From contig JBCBGC010000099.1 of NCBI GenBank assembly GCA_038527215.1, forward strand, positions 1 to 30,916: 30,916 bases of DNA, read 5' to 3'. Source of the stretch: JAWPMV01 sp038527215 (lineage in GTDB: Bacteria; Bacteroidota; Bacteroidia; J057). Below, one piece after another: positions 1 to 8,165 of this stretch. The notes below the pieces were generated by a model that had not been told where the DNA came from, made no database searches, and saw only the letters and a program-made list of their open reading frames with translations. Position numbers and translations under genes: made by a program. How positions within the stretch are numbered: position 1 is the first letter of the stretch; the number at the start of each line of letters is the position of its first letter.

Positions 1-675
1 ATGTGCTAAAGTCGGCACTTCATCAAGAAATACCAATGCACTTTTTAAAGACCCTCCCTTGATCAAATTCGCTGCTCGTAAATGCTCGATTTCATGAAAA
101 AAGCAAAAAGTACGAGCCGGAGCGATCTCTTCTGGAAAGGATTGTAGCGAAGCAAGATGAGCGGATTGCCGCCCTAAACTCTTGTTTCCGAAGTCAATAT
201 GGGTATCTATGCTAAAGGAATCGGCTGGCGATATCCGGTAAGTTGCGTCCTTCTGTGGATCGTGAAATTCCAGTCCTTCCTGCACCTGAGCGAAGGTTTT
301 TTCTGCCTGTTGAGCTTGTCGGCCCACCGCTTGAAGTTGTTGCACAAATTCGCGTGCACTGCCATCCAGAATAGGGATTTCCGGTCCTGAGACACCGATT
401 AAGGCGTTGTCAATGCCGAGGGAAACCAAAGCCGCCAGTATATGCTCAACGGTATGGATTTCCACCCCCTGGTAGCTCAGGCTGGTGCCACGAGCCGTCC
501 CGGTTACCCCATCCAGATGGGCAGGAATGACGGGCTTATCCTTAAGGTCTGTACGCTGGAATTGGAAGCCATGGTTGTCCGCGGCAGGAAATATTTCCAG
601 CTGCGCATGTTCACCCGTATGCAGACCTCTTCCAGAAAAAGAGACAGCAGCTTGTAGGGTATATTGGCGTTCCAT
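1..675 (-). CDS. lpxC: UDP-3-O-acyl-N-acetylglucosamine deacetylase LpxC, N-terminal part (cut by window edge)
   Basis: Removes the acetyl group from UDP-3-O-acyl-GlcNAc, the committed zinc-dependent step of lipid A synthesis, in the cytoplasm. Reading leftward from an ATG at 675-673, 225 codons stay open to base 1. The start MERQYTLQAAVSFSGRGLHTGE is the classical LpxC beginning; residues 74-78 read HTVEH, holding the zinc-ligand histidine next to the catalytic glutamate; LDGSA (about 103-107), APARTFCF and GGSLKSALVFLD further on are also family motifs. The start lies two bases after the lpxD stop, so the two are co-transcribed. In many Bacteroidota LpxC is fused to FabZ dehydratase at its C-terminus; that half would lie outside the window, so fusion cannot be judged. 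The other zinc ligands are also outside. Confidence 0.95.
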   Translation of the reverse strand, partial: MERQYTLQAAVSFSGRGLHTGEHAQLEIFPAADNHGFQFQRTDLKDKPVIPAHLDGVTGTARGTSLSYQGVEIHTVEHILAALVSLGIDNALIGVSGPEIPILDGSAREFVQQLQAVGRQAQQAEKTFAQVQEGLEFHDPQKDATYRISPADSFSIDTHIDFGNKSLGRQSAHLASLQSFPEEIAPARTFCFFHEIEHLRAANLIKGGSLKSALVFLDEVPTLAH

Positions 676-677
676 GA

Positions 678-1709
678 TCAGTCTTTGGCTTTGAGCGCCT
701 TTTCCAACTCGTCTATCTTGCGCTGCATGGCTTCCAGCTTGCGAAAGAAAACTTCAGATTTGAGTTGTTGGCGGTAGGATTGAATAGGGGAGCCACGAAA
801 AGCCTGCCCAGGCTTTTTGATGCTCTTATTGACGCCTGACTGGGCGTCGATCATGGTGTAATCAGCAATGTGCAGATGGCCGATAAATCCTGCCTGTCCG
901 CCTACCATGACAGATTTGCCCAGTTGGGTAGAGCCGGCAATCCCGGCTTGAGCGGCCAGCACACTATTCTCGCCGATGACCACATTATGGGCTATCTGCA
1001 CGAGGTTGTCCAGCTTTGCTCCCTTTTTTATGACGGTAGAGCCCAGGGTGGCCCGATCCAGGCAGCAATTAGACCCAATCTCTACATGATCTTCCACGAT
1101 CACATTACCCGTTTGTCTCACCTTGACATACTGCCCCTCTGCATTCGGGGCAAAGCCAAAGCCATCACTCCCAATGGTCGTCCCTCCGTGAATGATGCAA
1201 TGCGCCCCCACCTGGCATTGGTGGTAGATTCGAACCTGGGGATAAATAACCGTTTCATTACCTACTGAGACTTGATTCCCAATATAGACTTGCGGGTGAA
1301 TAATACACCCATCCCCAATTACTACCCCTGCTCCGATAAAGCAGAAAGCCCCTATATGTACCTCCTGGCCAATGGTTGCCTCAGGATGAACGAAAGCGAG
1401 CGGATCAATGCCTGGCTCAGGTTTTTCTTCCGGATAAAAGGTATCAAGCAGACTCGCAAAAGCCTGATAGGGATCCTTGCACCTTAGCAGGCTTGGCTCT
1501 ACGGCTTTTTCCAGCTTCAAATCATCCGCGACGATGACCGCTGAGGCTTGGGTAGTATATAGATGGGGTAAGTATTTAGGATTGGCCAGAAAGCTCAGGC
1601 TGCCAGGCCCTGCTGATTCAATTTTGGCTAGCTCTCGGATTTCAATATCGGCATTCCCTTCAATGGATGCCTCAATGCGTTCAGCCAGGTGCTGCAGTTG
1701 AAAGACCAT
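678..1709 (-). CDS. lpxD: UDP-3-O-(3-hydroxyacyl)glucosamine N-acyltransferase LpxD
   Basis: Adds the second hydroxyacyl chain to UDP-acyl-glucosamine, the step after LpxC in lipid A synthesis; cytoplasmic trimer. The 343-residue product has the usual layout: an N-terminal uridine-binding domain (about 1-100), a left-handed beta-helix of hexapeptide repeats (about 105-300, many [IV]Gxxxx units), and a C-terminal helix (KSEVFFRKLEAMQRKIDEL). The motif IGSDGFGFAPN at about 179-189 and QIAHN, with the catalytic histidine at 241, fit LpxD. I chose the ATG at 1709 (MVFQLQHLAERI) because it matches the family start; an in-frame ATG at 1727 adds six residues of no family character. It sits 51 bases after the dihydroorotase-like gene and 2 bases before lpxC. 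Confidence 0.95.
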   Translation of the reverse strand: MVFQLQHLAERIEASIEGNADIEIRELAKIESAGPGSLSFLANPKYLPHLYTTQASAVIVADDLKLEKAVEPSLLRCKDPYQAFASLLDTFYPEEKPEPGIDPLAFVHPEATIGQEVHIGAFCFIGAGVVIGDGCIIHPQVYIGNQVSVGNETVIYPQVRIYHQCQVGAHCIIHGGTTIGSDGFGFAPNAEGQYVKVRQTGNVIVEDHVEIGSNCCLDRATLGSTVIKKGAKLDNLVQIAHNVVIGENSVLAAQAGIAGSTQLGKSVMVGGQAGFIGHLHIADYTMIDAQSGVNKSIKKPGQAFRGSPIQSYRQQLKSEVFFRKLEAMQRKIDELEKALKAKD

Positions 1710-1760
1710 GTAAATAGGTTGGAGCAATGGGACGAAAGTAAGGATTCTTACGCGTCTTTG

Positions 1761-3047
1761 CTAAGCATTCTGAAATAACCGCCCATGAATAAAAGTACCA
1801 AATGGAAAGCCAGTAAATTCCTTCCCGAGAAAAGGGGAGTTTTTGGCCCGGCTGGGCACCGATTGAGCCTTAAAGACCCAGCGCTTGGCTGGCTGAAAGA
1901 GGCTAAAGGCAGCAGCTTGTCCTTCTGCCAAGGTGAGTTCTGGCTGGTTTAAGATTCTTCTGGGGTTAATACTGACCAGTTCAACCCATTTACCCAGATC
2001 AATTAAGCCGGGTTGGATAAGATGTTCCATGGCCAGGGCAAAAGCTGTCTGCAGGCCCAGCATGCCGGGTTCGGCCTGGGAGAATTCCAGTTTTTTCTCT
2101 TCTATTCCCTGGGGCTCATGCCCAGTACTCAACACTTCGATGGCTCCTTTTTGCAACAAGGATTGCATTTTTTTTACCTGCTCAGAAGATCTCAAAGGGG
2201 GCATCAGTTTGTACAGGCTATCGAATTCCTCCAGGACAGCTTCGTCCTGAATGCAATAGATCAAGGGGGTGCCAATGCTAATGCCCGCCTGCCTAGCTTT
2301 CGCCTCGTCGAGCCGCTCGATGGCGGTGGGAGAACTTAAGGGTTGGAAATGAATGCGGCCTCCATGATAGCCATGGACTTCAATCTCCTTATTGGCCCCA
2401 ATTTTTTCCACCATTTCCGGAATCCCGCGCATCCCCAGGCTGGTGGATAAGGGGCCTTCGTTCATTTGCCCACCCTTGGCCAGGGAGGCATCCCAGGGGG
2501 CTTGGATCAATAAGCCATCAAAAGAGCGGACGTACTGTAGCGCCCGGTACATGATGCCCGTAGATTGAACGGGGTGATTTCCATCGGTGAAAGCCAGGGC
2601 TCCTGCCTGATGCATGTCATACATCTCGGCGAGTTCTTTCCCATCCCCTTCCTCGGTAATGGTGCCTGTGAACCAAATATTGGCTGGCAGTCCTGCTGCC
2701 CGGTGGGTCAGGGCCCGCAGCCGATGCGCATCGCTGACCGGAGGCAGAGTATTCGGATAGGCCAGTACGTGTGTAAAGCCGCCTTGAGAAGCTGCTTTAG
2801 CCAGCTCTGATAAGGATTCCTTGTACTCATAGCCCGGATCGGCCAGATGTGCTTGCATATCTACCCAGCCTGGCGAAAGATGTAAGCGCTCTGCTTCCAC
2901 TACCGTCCAGTCATCCTGAGGTGCAACAGAACCAGGGTTTCCAATCCTGGTCAGGGTAGACGCTTCCACTACCACGTCCTTTTCCTGCATGTGAAAAGGG
3001 CTACGAGGATCAACCAGAACTACTCGCCGAAATAGATATGAACTCAT
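1761..3047 (-). CDS. Dihydroorotase-like protein, probably catalytically inactive
   Basis: Clear amidohydrolase-fold relative of class I dihydroorotase (428 residues, normal length): it keeps the scaffold motifs SPGWVDMQAHLADPG (58-72), YPNTLPPV (98-104), LAFTDGNHPVQ (151-161), MPPLRS (282-287) and EPGMLGLQTA (326-335). The active-site positions are changed. The family HxH motif is Q65-A-H67 with the following Arg replaced by Ala. The HxED region reads QAPWD (182-186), the RxHxxHxST region reads RIHFQPLSS (231-239), the TPHH region reads TPLIYC (260-265), and the TDHAPH motif with the catalytic Asp reads TGHEPQ (308-313). Seen: these substitutions. Known: inactive dihydroorotase homologues (PyrC', pDHO) can act as structural partners of aspartate transcarbamoylase. 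Inferred: this is such a pseudoenzyme. Databases would probably name it pyrC or dihydroorotase. It starts 6 bases after the batA-like stop. Confidence 0.88.
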   Translation of the reverse strand: MSSYLFRRVVLVDPRSPFHMQEKDVVVEASTLTRIGNPGSVAPQDDWTVVEAERLHLSPGWVDMQAHLADPGYEYKESLSELAKAASQGGFTHVLAYPNTLPPVSDAHRLRALTHRAAGLPANIWFTGTITEEGDGKELAEMYDMHQAGALAFTDGNHPVQSTGIMYRALQYVRSFDGLLIQAPWDASLAKGGQMNEGPLSTSLGMRGIPEMVEKIGANKEIEVHGYHGGRIHFQPLSSPTAIERLDEAKARQAGISIGTPLIYCIQDEAVLEEFDSLYKLMPPLRSSEQVKKMQSLLQKGAIEVLSTGHEPQGIEEKKLEFSQAEPGMLGLQTAFALAMEHLIQPGLIDLGKWVELVSINPRRILNQPELTLAEGQAAAFSLFQPAKRWVFKAQSVPSRAKNSPFLGKEFTGFPFGTFIHGRLFQNA

Positions 3048-3053
3048 GTAGGC

Positions 3054-5111
3054 TTATTCTTTTACCCGCAATAAAATAATTTCCACCAAAAGGGCCAGCA
3101 ACCCTGCCATCAAAAAGTATTTCCACAAGGAAACGCCTTCCTTTTCCTGGCGGATTTGATCTTCTATAGATTCTGCCGCTCCTTCCAGGATTTGAATATT
3201 TCCATAGGACCGCTCCGCGAAATGAGCTTCGAGGCCGGAAGCGGATAAGAAACTCAGGTTGGATTCAAGGTCAGAGGCATTGAAGGCAATTTTTTCCACC
3301 CGCTCTTCCCCTTGTAGGATATCGTAAATGCCTTCTTTGAGATCCATGTTGTCAAAAATCAACATGGTCCCGCCCGGACGATTAATCCGGTCTGGCGTAA
3401 AACTGCGGCCCTCCGCATCTACCAAATCTATGCGGGTTTGCTCATTGGTTCTTAGAAAAGATGGCGTATATGCCCCGATTTCCTGAGACTTGGAAACCAA
3501 TTGAGCCTGGCTCATTAACTGGGTCGCCCGAAAAAGGAGCGGAGTAAAAATAGTCTTGACATGGAGGTCTGTCCATGCATCTCCTGGGAAGACCGAGAAC
3601 AGGTACATTCTCCCACTGCCAATTTCCGTTTCAACTAATAAGGGATCCTGATTCTGTAAGCTGATGATGCGGTTTTGAATCCGGGCACTGCTGAGCTGAA
3701 TAGGGTAGTGCTGAAAGACTTTAGGCGCATCAAAACTGCGGTTTTTTTGATTGCGGGAGTAAATCCCGTCAAAAATGGGGTGCTGAAGATCTACCACACT
3801 GGCCAGGACGCCATCCTGATGCGAAATGGGGGCACCGATTTTTCCTACCTCCATCTGTTGCAGGAAGGTGTTCAGAGCGTTGACGTTGACGCGTTGGCCG
3901 GGGAAAAACATCAAACTCCCCCCAGCTTCGGTAAACCCTCGAATTTTTTCGGCCAGTCCGGAAGCCATTTCATTGATGCCTACCATCACCATGGCCCGAT
4001 ACTCATTTAAATCAATGGTGGATAGATTTCGGAAAGGCACAGTTTTGATTTCAAAACTGCTAAACAAATCCTCGTACAGGATTCTTACGTTTTCGGATCG
4101 TTCTGATTCCACTAACAGGACTTTTTCCTGTTCAGGCACATAGAGACTAAAATATCTTCGATTGTCGAAGTCAATGGGGTTGTCATCGAGTTCAATGAAT
4201 CCACCGATCCAGCCGCTTTTGTTTGGGGTAAAGGTAAGGTCTAAGGCTTCTGTGCTTTTTCCACCCAGGTTTTTATTACTAATCGCCGCTACTTTATCAT
4301 CGATCACCACCCGCACACTCAGCTCGTTCACCATGCCTTCTCCATCATTGACCAGATTCATGCTCATTTCAACAGGTTTGTTTACTTCCAGTACTTTAGA
4401 TCGGATGGTATGGTCCTGGATGTAGACATTTTTTTGAGCCCGGGTAGCAACGGGGATGTATTTGATCAACAGAGAACTATCCTCAATGCTCAGATTCAGG
4501 CTGTCCTGCATGACCGTACTTTGCTGAAAATCACTGAGGAAATAGAGCTCGTGCGTAGCAAAGCTAGCTCTGGAAAACATCTCGTTGCGGAACTGCAGCA
4601 ATTCTTCATGAGAACGGATATTCTGATGGATCTCCAGGTTGCGCAGACTTTGCAAGGCCTCTTCTGAACCAGAAAAGTTGGCATTCATGCGGAGATCAGA
4701 GGTGGTCATCACCAGAAACTCATCATCCTGCCCGTAAGCTTTGACAATATTGCGAACCAAGGAAGTCGCCTGGGCAAAATAGGCGCCTCGCTCGTTACTG
4801 GCTTGCATGGAGTAGGAGTTATCAATCACCAGGGCAATAGAACGGTTCCCGCCCAGGACTTGCTGATTGGCGAGCTTACGAACGGGCTGGGCAAAGGCCA
4901 GGACCAGGGCCGTAATCGCCAGGAGGCGGCTTAGGAGAATGAGCCACTGTTTAAACTTCATCCGTCGAACCACACTTTTCTTCACCTCTTTTACCAAAGA
5001 AACATTGGAAAAAAGGATTTGCCTGGGCCGCTGAAGGTTAAAAAAATGTACGATAATGGGCACGCTCAGTGCCAGTAATCCCCAAAGTATGGTCGGGTTT
5101 AGAAAGGTCAT
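3054..5111 (-). CDS. BatA-type membrane protein with von Willebrand-like domain
   Basis: The 685-residue protein begins with the Bacteroidota double-transmembrane BatA N-terminal domain: helix 1 at about 5-25 (ILWGLLALSVPIIVHFF), a basic loop with FSNVSLVKEV, helix 2 at about 55-76. A VWA-like domain follows, with the MIDAS motif DNSYS at 97-101 (DxSxS form). The middle is a large periplasmic part including a segment like a glutamine-amidotransferase fold (YRAMVMVGINEMASGLAEKIRGF), and a last transmembrane helix lies at about 663-681 followed by a short basic tail. Proteins of this class are common in Bacteroidota; their function is poorly defined, probably in the envelope. It is the first gene of the run leading to lpxD and lpxC, with a 6-base gap to the next gene. 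Confidence 0.85.
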   Translation of the reverse strand: MTFLNPTILWGLLALSVPIIVHFFNLQRPRQILFSNVSLVKEVKKSVVRRMKFKQWLILLSRLLAITALVLAFAQPVRKLANQQVLGGNRSIALVIDNSYSMQASNERGAYFAQATSLVRNIVKAYGQDDEFLVMTTSDLRMNANFSGSEEALQSLRNLEIHQNIRSHEELLQFRNEMFSRASFATHELYFLSDFQQSTVMQDSLNLSIEDSSLLIKYIPVATRAQKNVYIQDHTIRSKVLEVNKPVEMSMNLVNDGEGMVNELSVRVVIDDKVAAISNKNLGGKSTEALDLTFTPNKSGWIGGFIELDDNPIDFDNRRYFSLYVPEQEKVLLVESERSENVRILYEDLFSSFEIKTVPFRNLSTIDLNEYRAMVMVGINEMASGLAEKIRGFTEAGGSLMFFPGQRVNVNALNTFLQQMEVGKIGAPISHQDGVLASVVDLQHPIFDGIYSRNQKNRSFDAPKVFQHYPIQLSSARIQNRIISLQNQDPLLVETEIGSGRMYLFSVFPGDAWTDLHVKTIFTPLLFRATQLMSQAQLVSKSQEIGAYTPSFLRTNEQTRIDLVDAEGRSFTPDRINRPGGTMLIFDNMDLKEGIYDILQGEERVEKIAFNASDLESNLSFLSASGLEAHFAERSYGNIQILEGAAESIEDQIRQEKEGVSLWKYFLMAGLLALLVEIILLRVKE

Positions 5112-5203
5112 TCGCTCTTCTTACTATGTATACCGGGCCTTAAGCTCCGGAAATCCTGCCCTCTGAATGATGGCTAATGGCTATTTGACAACATAACCGC
5201 CTG

Positions 5204-5211
5204 CAAATATA
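5204..5211 (-). promoter_or_regulatory. Candidate -7 box for the batA-like/lpxD/lpxC run
   Basis: On the minus strand the bases read TATATTTG, an exact match to the Bacteroidota -7 element TAnnTTTG, about 93 bases upstream of the batA-like start. I found no convincing TTG at the -33 position, so this is only half a promoter. Confidence 0.4.
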
Positions 5212-5369
5212 AGCAGACGTCTCATATAATCTGGAGAGATTCACGTCTCTGGATGTTCCGTTCCGACTGCATTTTTCAGCCAAGGGAGCAACCCTTTTCA
5301 AAATAAATCAGTATAAGTTGAAAATTGCTCTTTGATTTATAAAAAAAAATCTTAAATAAGCAATGTGAA

Positions 5370-5413
5370 CAATAGGCCCTTTGGTAGGGTTTTTTAGCCC
5401 CACTTACCTATTG
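5370..5413 (+). other. Nested inverted repeat with terminator-like core
   Basis: The 354-base spacer between the divergent batA-like and DUF2795-type genes (5112-5465) is AT-rich. Inside it CAATAGG (5370-5376) pairs with CCTATTG (5407-5413). Nested within is CCCT-TTGGT-AGGG followed by six T (5377-5395), shaped like a small intrinsic terminator on the plus strand. The outer right arm overlaps the TTG of the next promoter. It could end a short upstream transcript or be an operator; neither is shown. Apart from the two promoter candidates I see nothing else in this spacer. Confidence 0.35.
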
Positions 5414-5440
5414 CTTTTGACCATTAAACTAATATATTTG
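5411..5440 (+). promoter_or_regulatory. Promoter candidate for the DUF2795-type gene
   Basis: TTG at 5411-5413, 19 bases, then TATATTTG at 5433-5440: an exact fit to the Bacteroidota consensus TTG-N17-23-TAnnTTTG. Transcription would start about 5446, giving a leader of roughly 20 bases before the ATG at 5466. Confidence 0.65.
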
Positions 5441-5465
5441 CGTCGATTTTTAAGACGTTGATCTT

Positions 5466-5687
5466 ATGTACTGGACACTTGAATTAGCCGTTTACCTGGA
5501 AGATGCTCCCTGGCCCGCGAAGCGGGAAGAGCTGATCGACTTCGCTCTGCGCTCAGGCGCTCCTATGGAGGTAGTCGAAAATCTCCAGGACCTTCCAGAT
5601 GAGGACACTCCCTATGAAAGCATAGAGGAGATTTGGCCGGATTATCCTACTAAGGAGGATTTTCTCTTTAATGAAGATGAATACTGA
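5466..5687 (+). CDS. Small conserved acidic protein, DUF2795-type
   Basis: A 73-residue, strongly acidic protein (about a third Asp plus Glu) with no signal peptide or membrane segment, so probably cytoplasmic. I recognise the whole sequence as a Bacteroidota-wide small family annotated DUF2795: the start MYWTLELAVYLEDAPWPAKR, the middle EVVENLQDL, and the end YESIEEIWPDYPTKEDFLFN are its conserved parts. Function is unknown to me. The gene stands alone, with its own promoter match 26 bases upstream and a strong terminator 50 bases downstream, which suggests a single-gene transcript, possibly abundant. Confidence 0.85.
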   Translation: MYWTLELAVYLEDAPWPAKREELIDFALRSGAPMEVVENLQDLPDEDTPYESIEEIWPDYPTKEDFLFNEDEY

Positions 5688-5737
5688 TCCAGGTGGACCT
5701 TGAGCGAACCAAGCTTCAACCATGTCTTCCACCCACA

Positions 5738-5769
5738 AAACAAAGCGGCTCTTGTGAGCCGCTTTGTTT
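5738..5769. terminator. Bidirectional terminator between convergent genes
   Basis: A 14-bp perfect inverted repeat: AAACAAAGCGGCTC (5738-5751), loop TTGT, GAGCCGCTTTGTTT (5756-5769). A-rich and T-rich ends on both sides allow it to work for the DUF2795-type gene (plus) and for meaB (minus). Its last base touches the meaB stop codon. Confidence 0.85.
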
Positions 5770-6764
5770 CATTTAGACTGGGCCGATAGCCAGGACTGAA
5801 AAAGCTCCTGAGCCGCAGAAAATGGGTCTTTCCCTCCTGCCAAGACGGCTTCCGAGGTGGCTCTGGACATCTCGTCCCATGCTTCTTGCCTGGAAAGAGA
5901 TTCGAGAATAAGCTGTTGCAAATGCGTCTGCATCAAAGAAAGACGTTGTTTGCCGCGATTGCTGCTCCAAAAAGATGAATCTTTCGCATGGCTCTGATAC
6001 TGGCCCATCTGTTCCCAAATTTCCTGAAACCCCATGCCTTCTAGGGCAGAGCATAGCAAAACAGGAGTTTTCCAAAAATAATGTTGTCCGGGAAAGATGC
6101 GCAGGGCCTGACTGTACTGGGCCCGGGCAGTGCGCGCCGCCGGCAGGTGGTCTCCGTCAGCCTTATTGATGACCATCATATCTGCCATTTCAATCACCCC
6201 CTTTTTAATTCCCTGAAGTTCGTCTCCGGCATTTGGCAGCATGAGTAGGAGAAAAAAGTCTACCATCTCCTTTACCGCGACTTCTGATTGACCTACCCCT
6301 ACGGTTTCGATAAAAATGATGTCGTATCCTGCCGCTTCACACAGCAGGGTGAGCTCCCGGGTCCGTTGGCTTACCCCGCCCAGGGTCCCTCGACTAGGGG
6401 AGGGGCGGACAAAAGCAGCAGGGTGATGGGAGAGGTGGGCCATCCGGGTTTTGTCTCCCAGGATGCTACCGCCACTCTTAGGACTGCTTGGGTCTACCGC
6501 CAGGACGGCAATGTGGTGTCCTTGCTCAATCAGGTACATCCCGAATTGGTCAATAAAGGTGCTCTTGCCAACTCCCGGAACTCCTGTGATCCCGATCCGG
6601 TAGGAGTCGGGTTGAAGCGCGTGGCAACGGGCTACTAACGCCCCAGCCAATGCTCTGTCCTCAGGTCGGCTACTTTCCACCAGGCTGATGGCTCGACCCA
6701 ACATGGTTCGGTCTCCCGACTGTATGCCGGAAAAATATGTCTCTACAGATAATCGCTTTCTCAC
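5769..6764 (-). CDS. meaB: MeaB/ArgK-type G3E-family P-loop GTPase
   Basis: Chaperone GTPase that protects and reloads adenosylcobalamin-dependent methylmalonyl-CoA mutase. The 331-residue length is normal. Visible motifs: Walker A GVPGVGKST (61-69), DPSSPKSGGSILGDKTRM (91-108, typical of MeaB), ETVGVGQSE (153-161, switch II), and NKADG (200-204, guanine specificity). A C-terminal helical dimerisation segment follows. Its mutase gene is not in this window. It starts 4 bases after the stop of the upstream lipoprotein gene, so the two form an operon, although no functional link is evident. Old database names such as LAO/AO transport ATPase (argK) refer to this family. Confidence 0.95.
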   Translation of the reverse strand: MRKRLSVETYFSGIQSGDRTMLGRAISLVESSRPEDRALAGALVARCHALQPDSYRIGITGVPGVGKSTFIDQFGMYLIEQGHHIAVLAVDPSSPKSGGSILGDKTRMAHLSHHPAAFVRPSPSRGTLGGVSQRTRELTLLCEAAGYDIIFIETVGVGQSEVAVKEMVDFFLLLMLPNAGDELQGIKKGVIEMADMMVINKADGDHLPAARTARAQYSQALRIFPGQHYFWKTPVLLCSALEGMGFQEIWEQMGQYQSHAKDSSFWSSNRGKQRLSLMQTHLQQLILESLSRQEAWDEMSRATSEAVLAGGKDPFSAAQELFQSWLSAQSK

Positions 6765-6768
6765 CTTG

Positions 6769-7485
6769 TTATCGTCTGTTCAGGCTGTCTCCCTGGAGCA
6801 GGAGGCTATCCTTTTTAGAAAGCCAATCGCTGGTATCAGCTTCAAAAACTATACTGTCAGTAAGGGTGTCTTTTACAGCGGCGGGGATTTGCAAGCTATC
6901 CTTAGAAAAAATGGGCGTCCCCACCAGGCTATCTTCTGCCCAGTCTCCCATGCTGTCCACCGGAAAAACCTCTTCGGTTTGCTCCATGGCATTGGAATCT
7001 CCCATAAAGACCGGGCTGTAGCTGATACCTTCTTTCAGGTACAGCTTTTCGATCATTCCGTGCCGTCCTTGAATGCCTAGTTTCAGGCTATCGGGTGAAA
7101 AAGCATACAAATGATACCTGAAAAGTGGTGATCGCCTCTCCTCCGGCACAGCAATGCCATTTTGTTGCTCATAAACCAGGGCCAGACTTTTGCCTTCCTT
7201 GTTTACATACCACCGGCCATGGGATTGATTGACACTATCGTATTCTTGAAAGACGCCATTGCGCTTTAGAACCAGAAATTGGGGATTGAGGCTATCAGCC
7301 GGGTATAGATAGCCTTTATCATAAGGGTCATAGGTTTCGGCCAGGACATAGGTGCGAATCTTACCATTCTTCCTGGCTCCCAACAAAGTCTGAGATGCTT
7401 TTCGCTTGCGTAAGGCCTCTGCAGGATACTCATTGCATCCGGAAAAGATGAGAATAATTCCAAGCAAAATGGCCAATAACCGCAT
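6769..7485 (-). CDS. Lipoprotein of unknown function
   Basis: The 238-residue product begins with a lipoprotein signal peptide: MRLLAILLGIILIFSGC, with lipobox FSGC and Cys at 17, followed by N, which suits outer-membrane sorting. The mature part contains beta-strand-like segments such as GVFQEYDSVNQSHGRWYV and SLALVYEQQNG, reminiscent of small lipocalin or NlpE-like beta domains, and a C-terminal tail rich in Asp, Ser and Lys that looks disordered. I do not recognise the family. It leads the two-gene unit with meaB and is divergent from the gene at 7530, only 44 bases away. Confidence 0.75.
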   Translation of the reverse strand: MRLLAILLGIILIFSGCNEYPAEALRKRKASQTLLGARKNGKIRTYVLAETYDPYDKGYLYPADSLNPQFLVLKRNGVFQEYDSVNQSHGRWYVNKEGKSLALVYEQQNGIAVPEERRSPLFRYHLYAFSPDSLKLGIQGRHGMIEKLYLKEGISYSPVFMGDSNAMEQTEEVFPVDSMGDWAEDSLVGTPIFSKDSLQIPAAVKDTLTDSIVFEADTSDWLSKKDSLLLQGDSLNRR

Positions 7486-7492
7486 TATATTC

Positions 7493-7500
7493 TATTTTTG
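7493..7500 (+). promoter_or_regulatory. Candidate -7 box for the gene at 7530
   Basis: TATTTTTG is an exact TAnnTTTG match about 30 bases upstream of the ATG. No clear -33 element is visible; the upstream part falls inside the start of the divergent lipoprotein gene. Confidence 0.4.
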
Positions 7501-7529
7501 AACAAATTACGCAAAATACCTTAACGAAC

Positions 7530-8072
7530 ATGGAGTGGTACGAAGTATTAGCGGAAACCCTCAAATATTCAGTTCCGGCTCTGTTGGTGCTGTTGGCAGT
7601 CCGTTGGACCCAGGAATCTCAAGCGAAACGAGAGCAAGCCAGATACATCAGCCAGACTCGAAATGAGGTTCTTCGGCAACACTTTCCTTTGCGGTTAAAT
7701 GCTTACGAAAGGGCAATCCTTTTTCTGGAACGAATCAGCCCGGAGAATCTCCTTCCCCGATTAAACGCCGTCAATGTTCCAGCCCCGGTTTTACACCGGG
7801 AATTGATCCTGGAAATCAAGCAAGAATTTGAGCATAATTTATCTCAACAACTTTACATCAGTCCTGCCGTCTGGGCTCAGTTGGTGCATGCCAAAGAAGA
7901 GTTGATCAATTTGATCAACCTTTCCTTTCGTGAAATGGAGGAAAATGCCGATGGAATGGCCCTAGCAAAGGATATCCTGGCAAAATGGCAAGCTTTGCCC
8001 GAAAATAACATACGAAAGGCCATTTTGATGTTAAAGTCCGACGTGCAGCCGTATTTTTCTGTTAGAGGGTAA
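7530..8072 (+). CDS. Single-pass membrane protein, Bacteroidota conserved family (DUF7935-like)
   Basis: A 180-residue protein with one N-terminal membrane helix at about 9-25 (LKYSVPALLVLLAVRW), then a charged stretch and a helical cytoplasmic domain. The segment FPLRLNAYERAILFLERISPENLLPRL is very characteristic of a family found one copy per genome in many Bacteroidota, which I believe is called DUF7935; the name is from memory. No catalytic motif is visible. Its role is unknown. The gene is monocistronic and lies 463 bases upstream of dnaA on the same strand. Confidence 0.75.
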   Translation: MEWYEVLAETLKYSVPALLVLLAVRWTQESQAKREQARYISQTRNEVLRQHFPLRLNAYERAILFLERISPENLLPRLNAVNVPAPVLHRELILEIKQEFEHNLSQQLYISPAVWAQLVHAKEELINLINLSFREMEENADGMALAKDILAKWQALPENNIRKAILMLKSDVQPYFSVRG

Positions 8073-8139
8073 TAATTTTAGCTAAACTCTTTCTGTATTT
8101 GCTAATTCCACGTGCAGAATGTACGTATTTCCTACGTAA

Positions 8140-8165
8140 GGGCCTAAATGTGGAAAACTAGGCCC
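8140..8165. promoter_or_regulatory. DnaA-box-like site framed by an inverted repeat
   Basis: GGGCCTA (8140-8146) and TAGGCCC (8159-8165) are perfect complements. The 12 bases between them hold TGTGGAAAA (8149-8157), the reverse of the DnaA-box-like TTTTCCACA. A protein-bound site within a hairpin-capable repeat is plausible but unproven. Confidence 0.35.

Noticed and set aside
1761..3047. Calling this gene pyrC, an active dihydroorotase
   Set aside because: The zinc-ligand and catalytic motifs are replaced, so the enzyme name would mislead.
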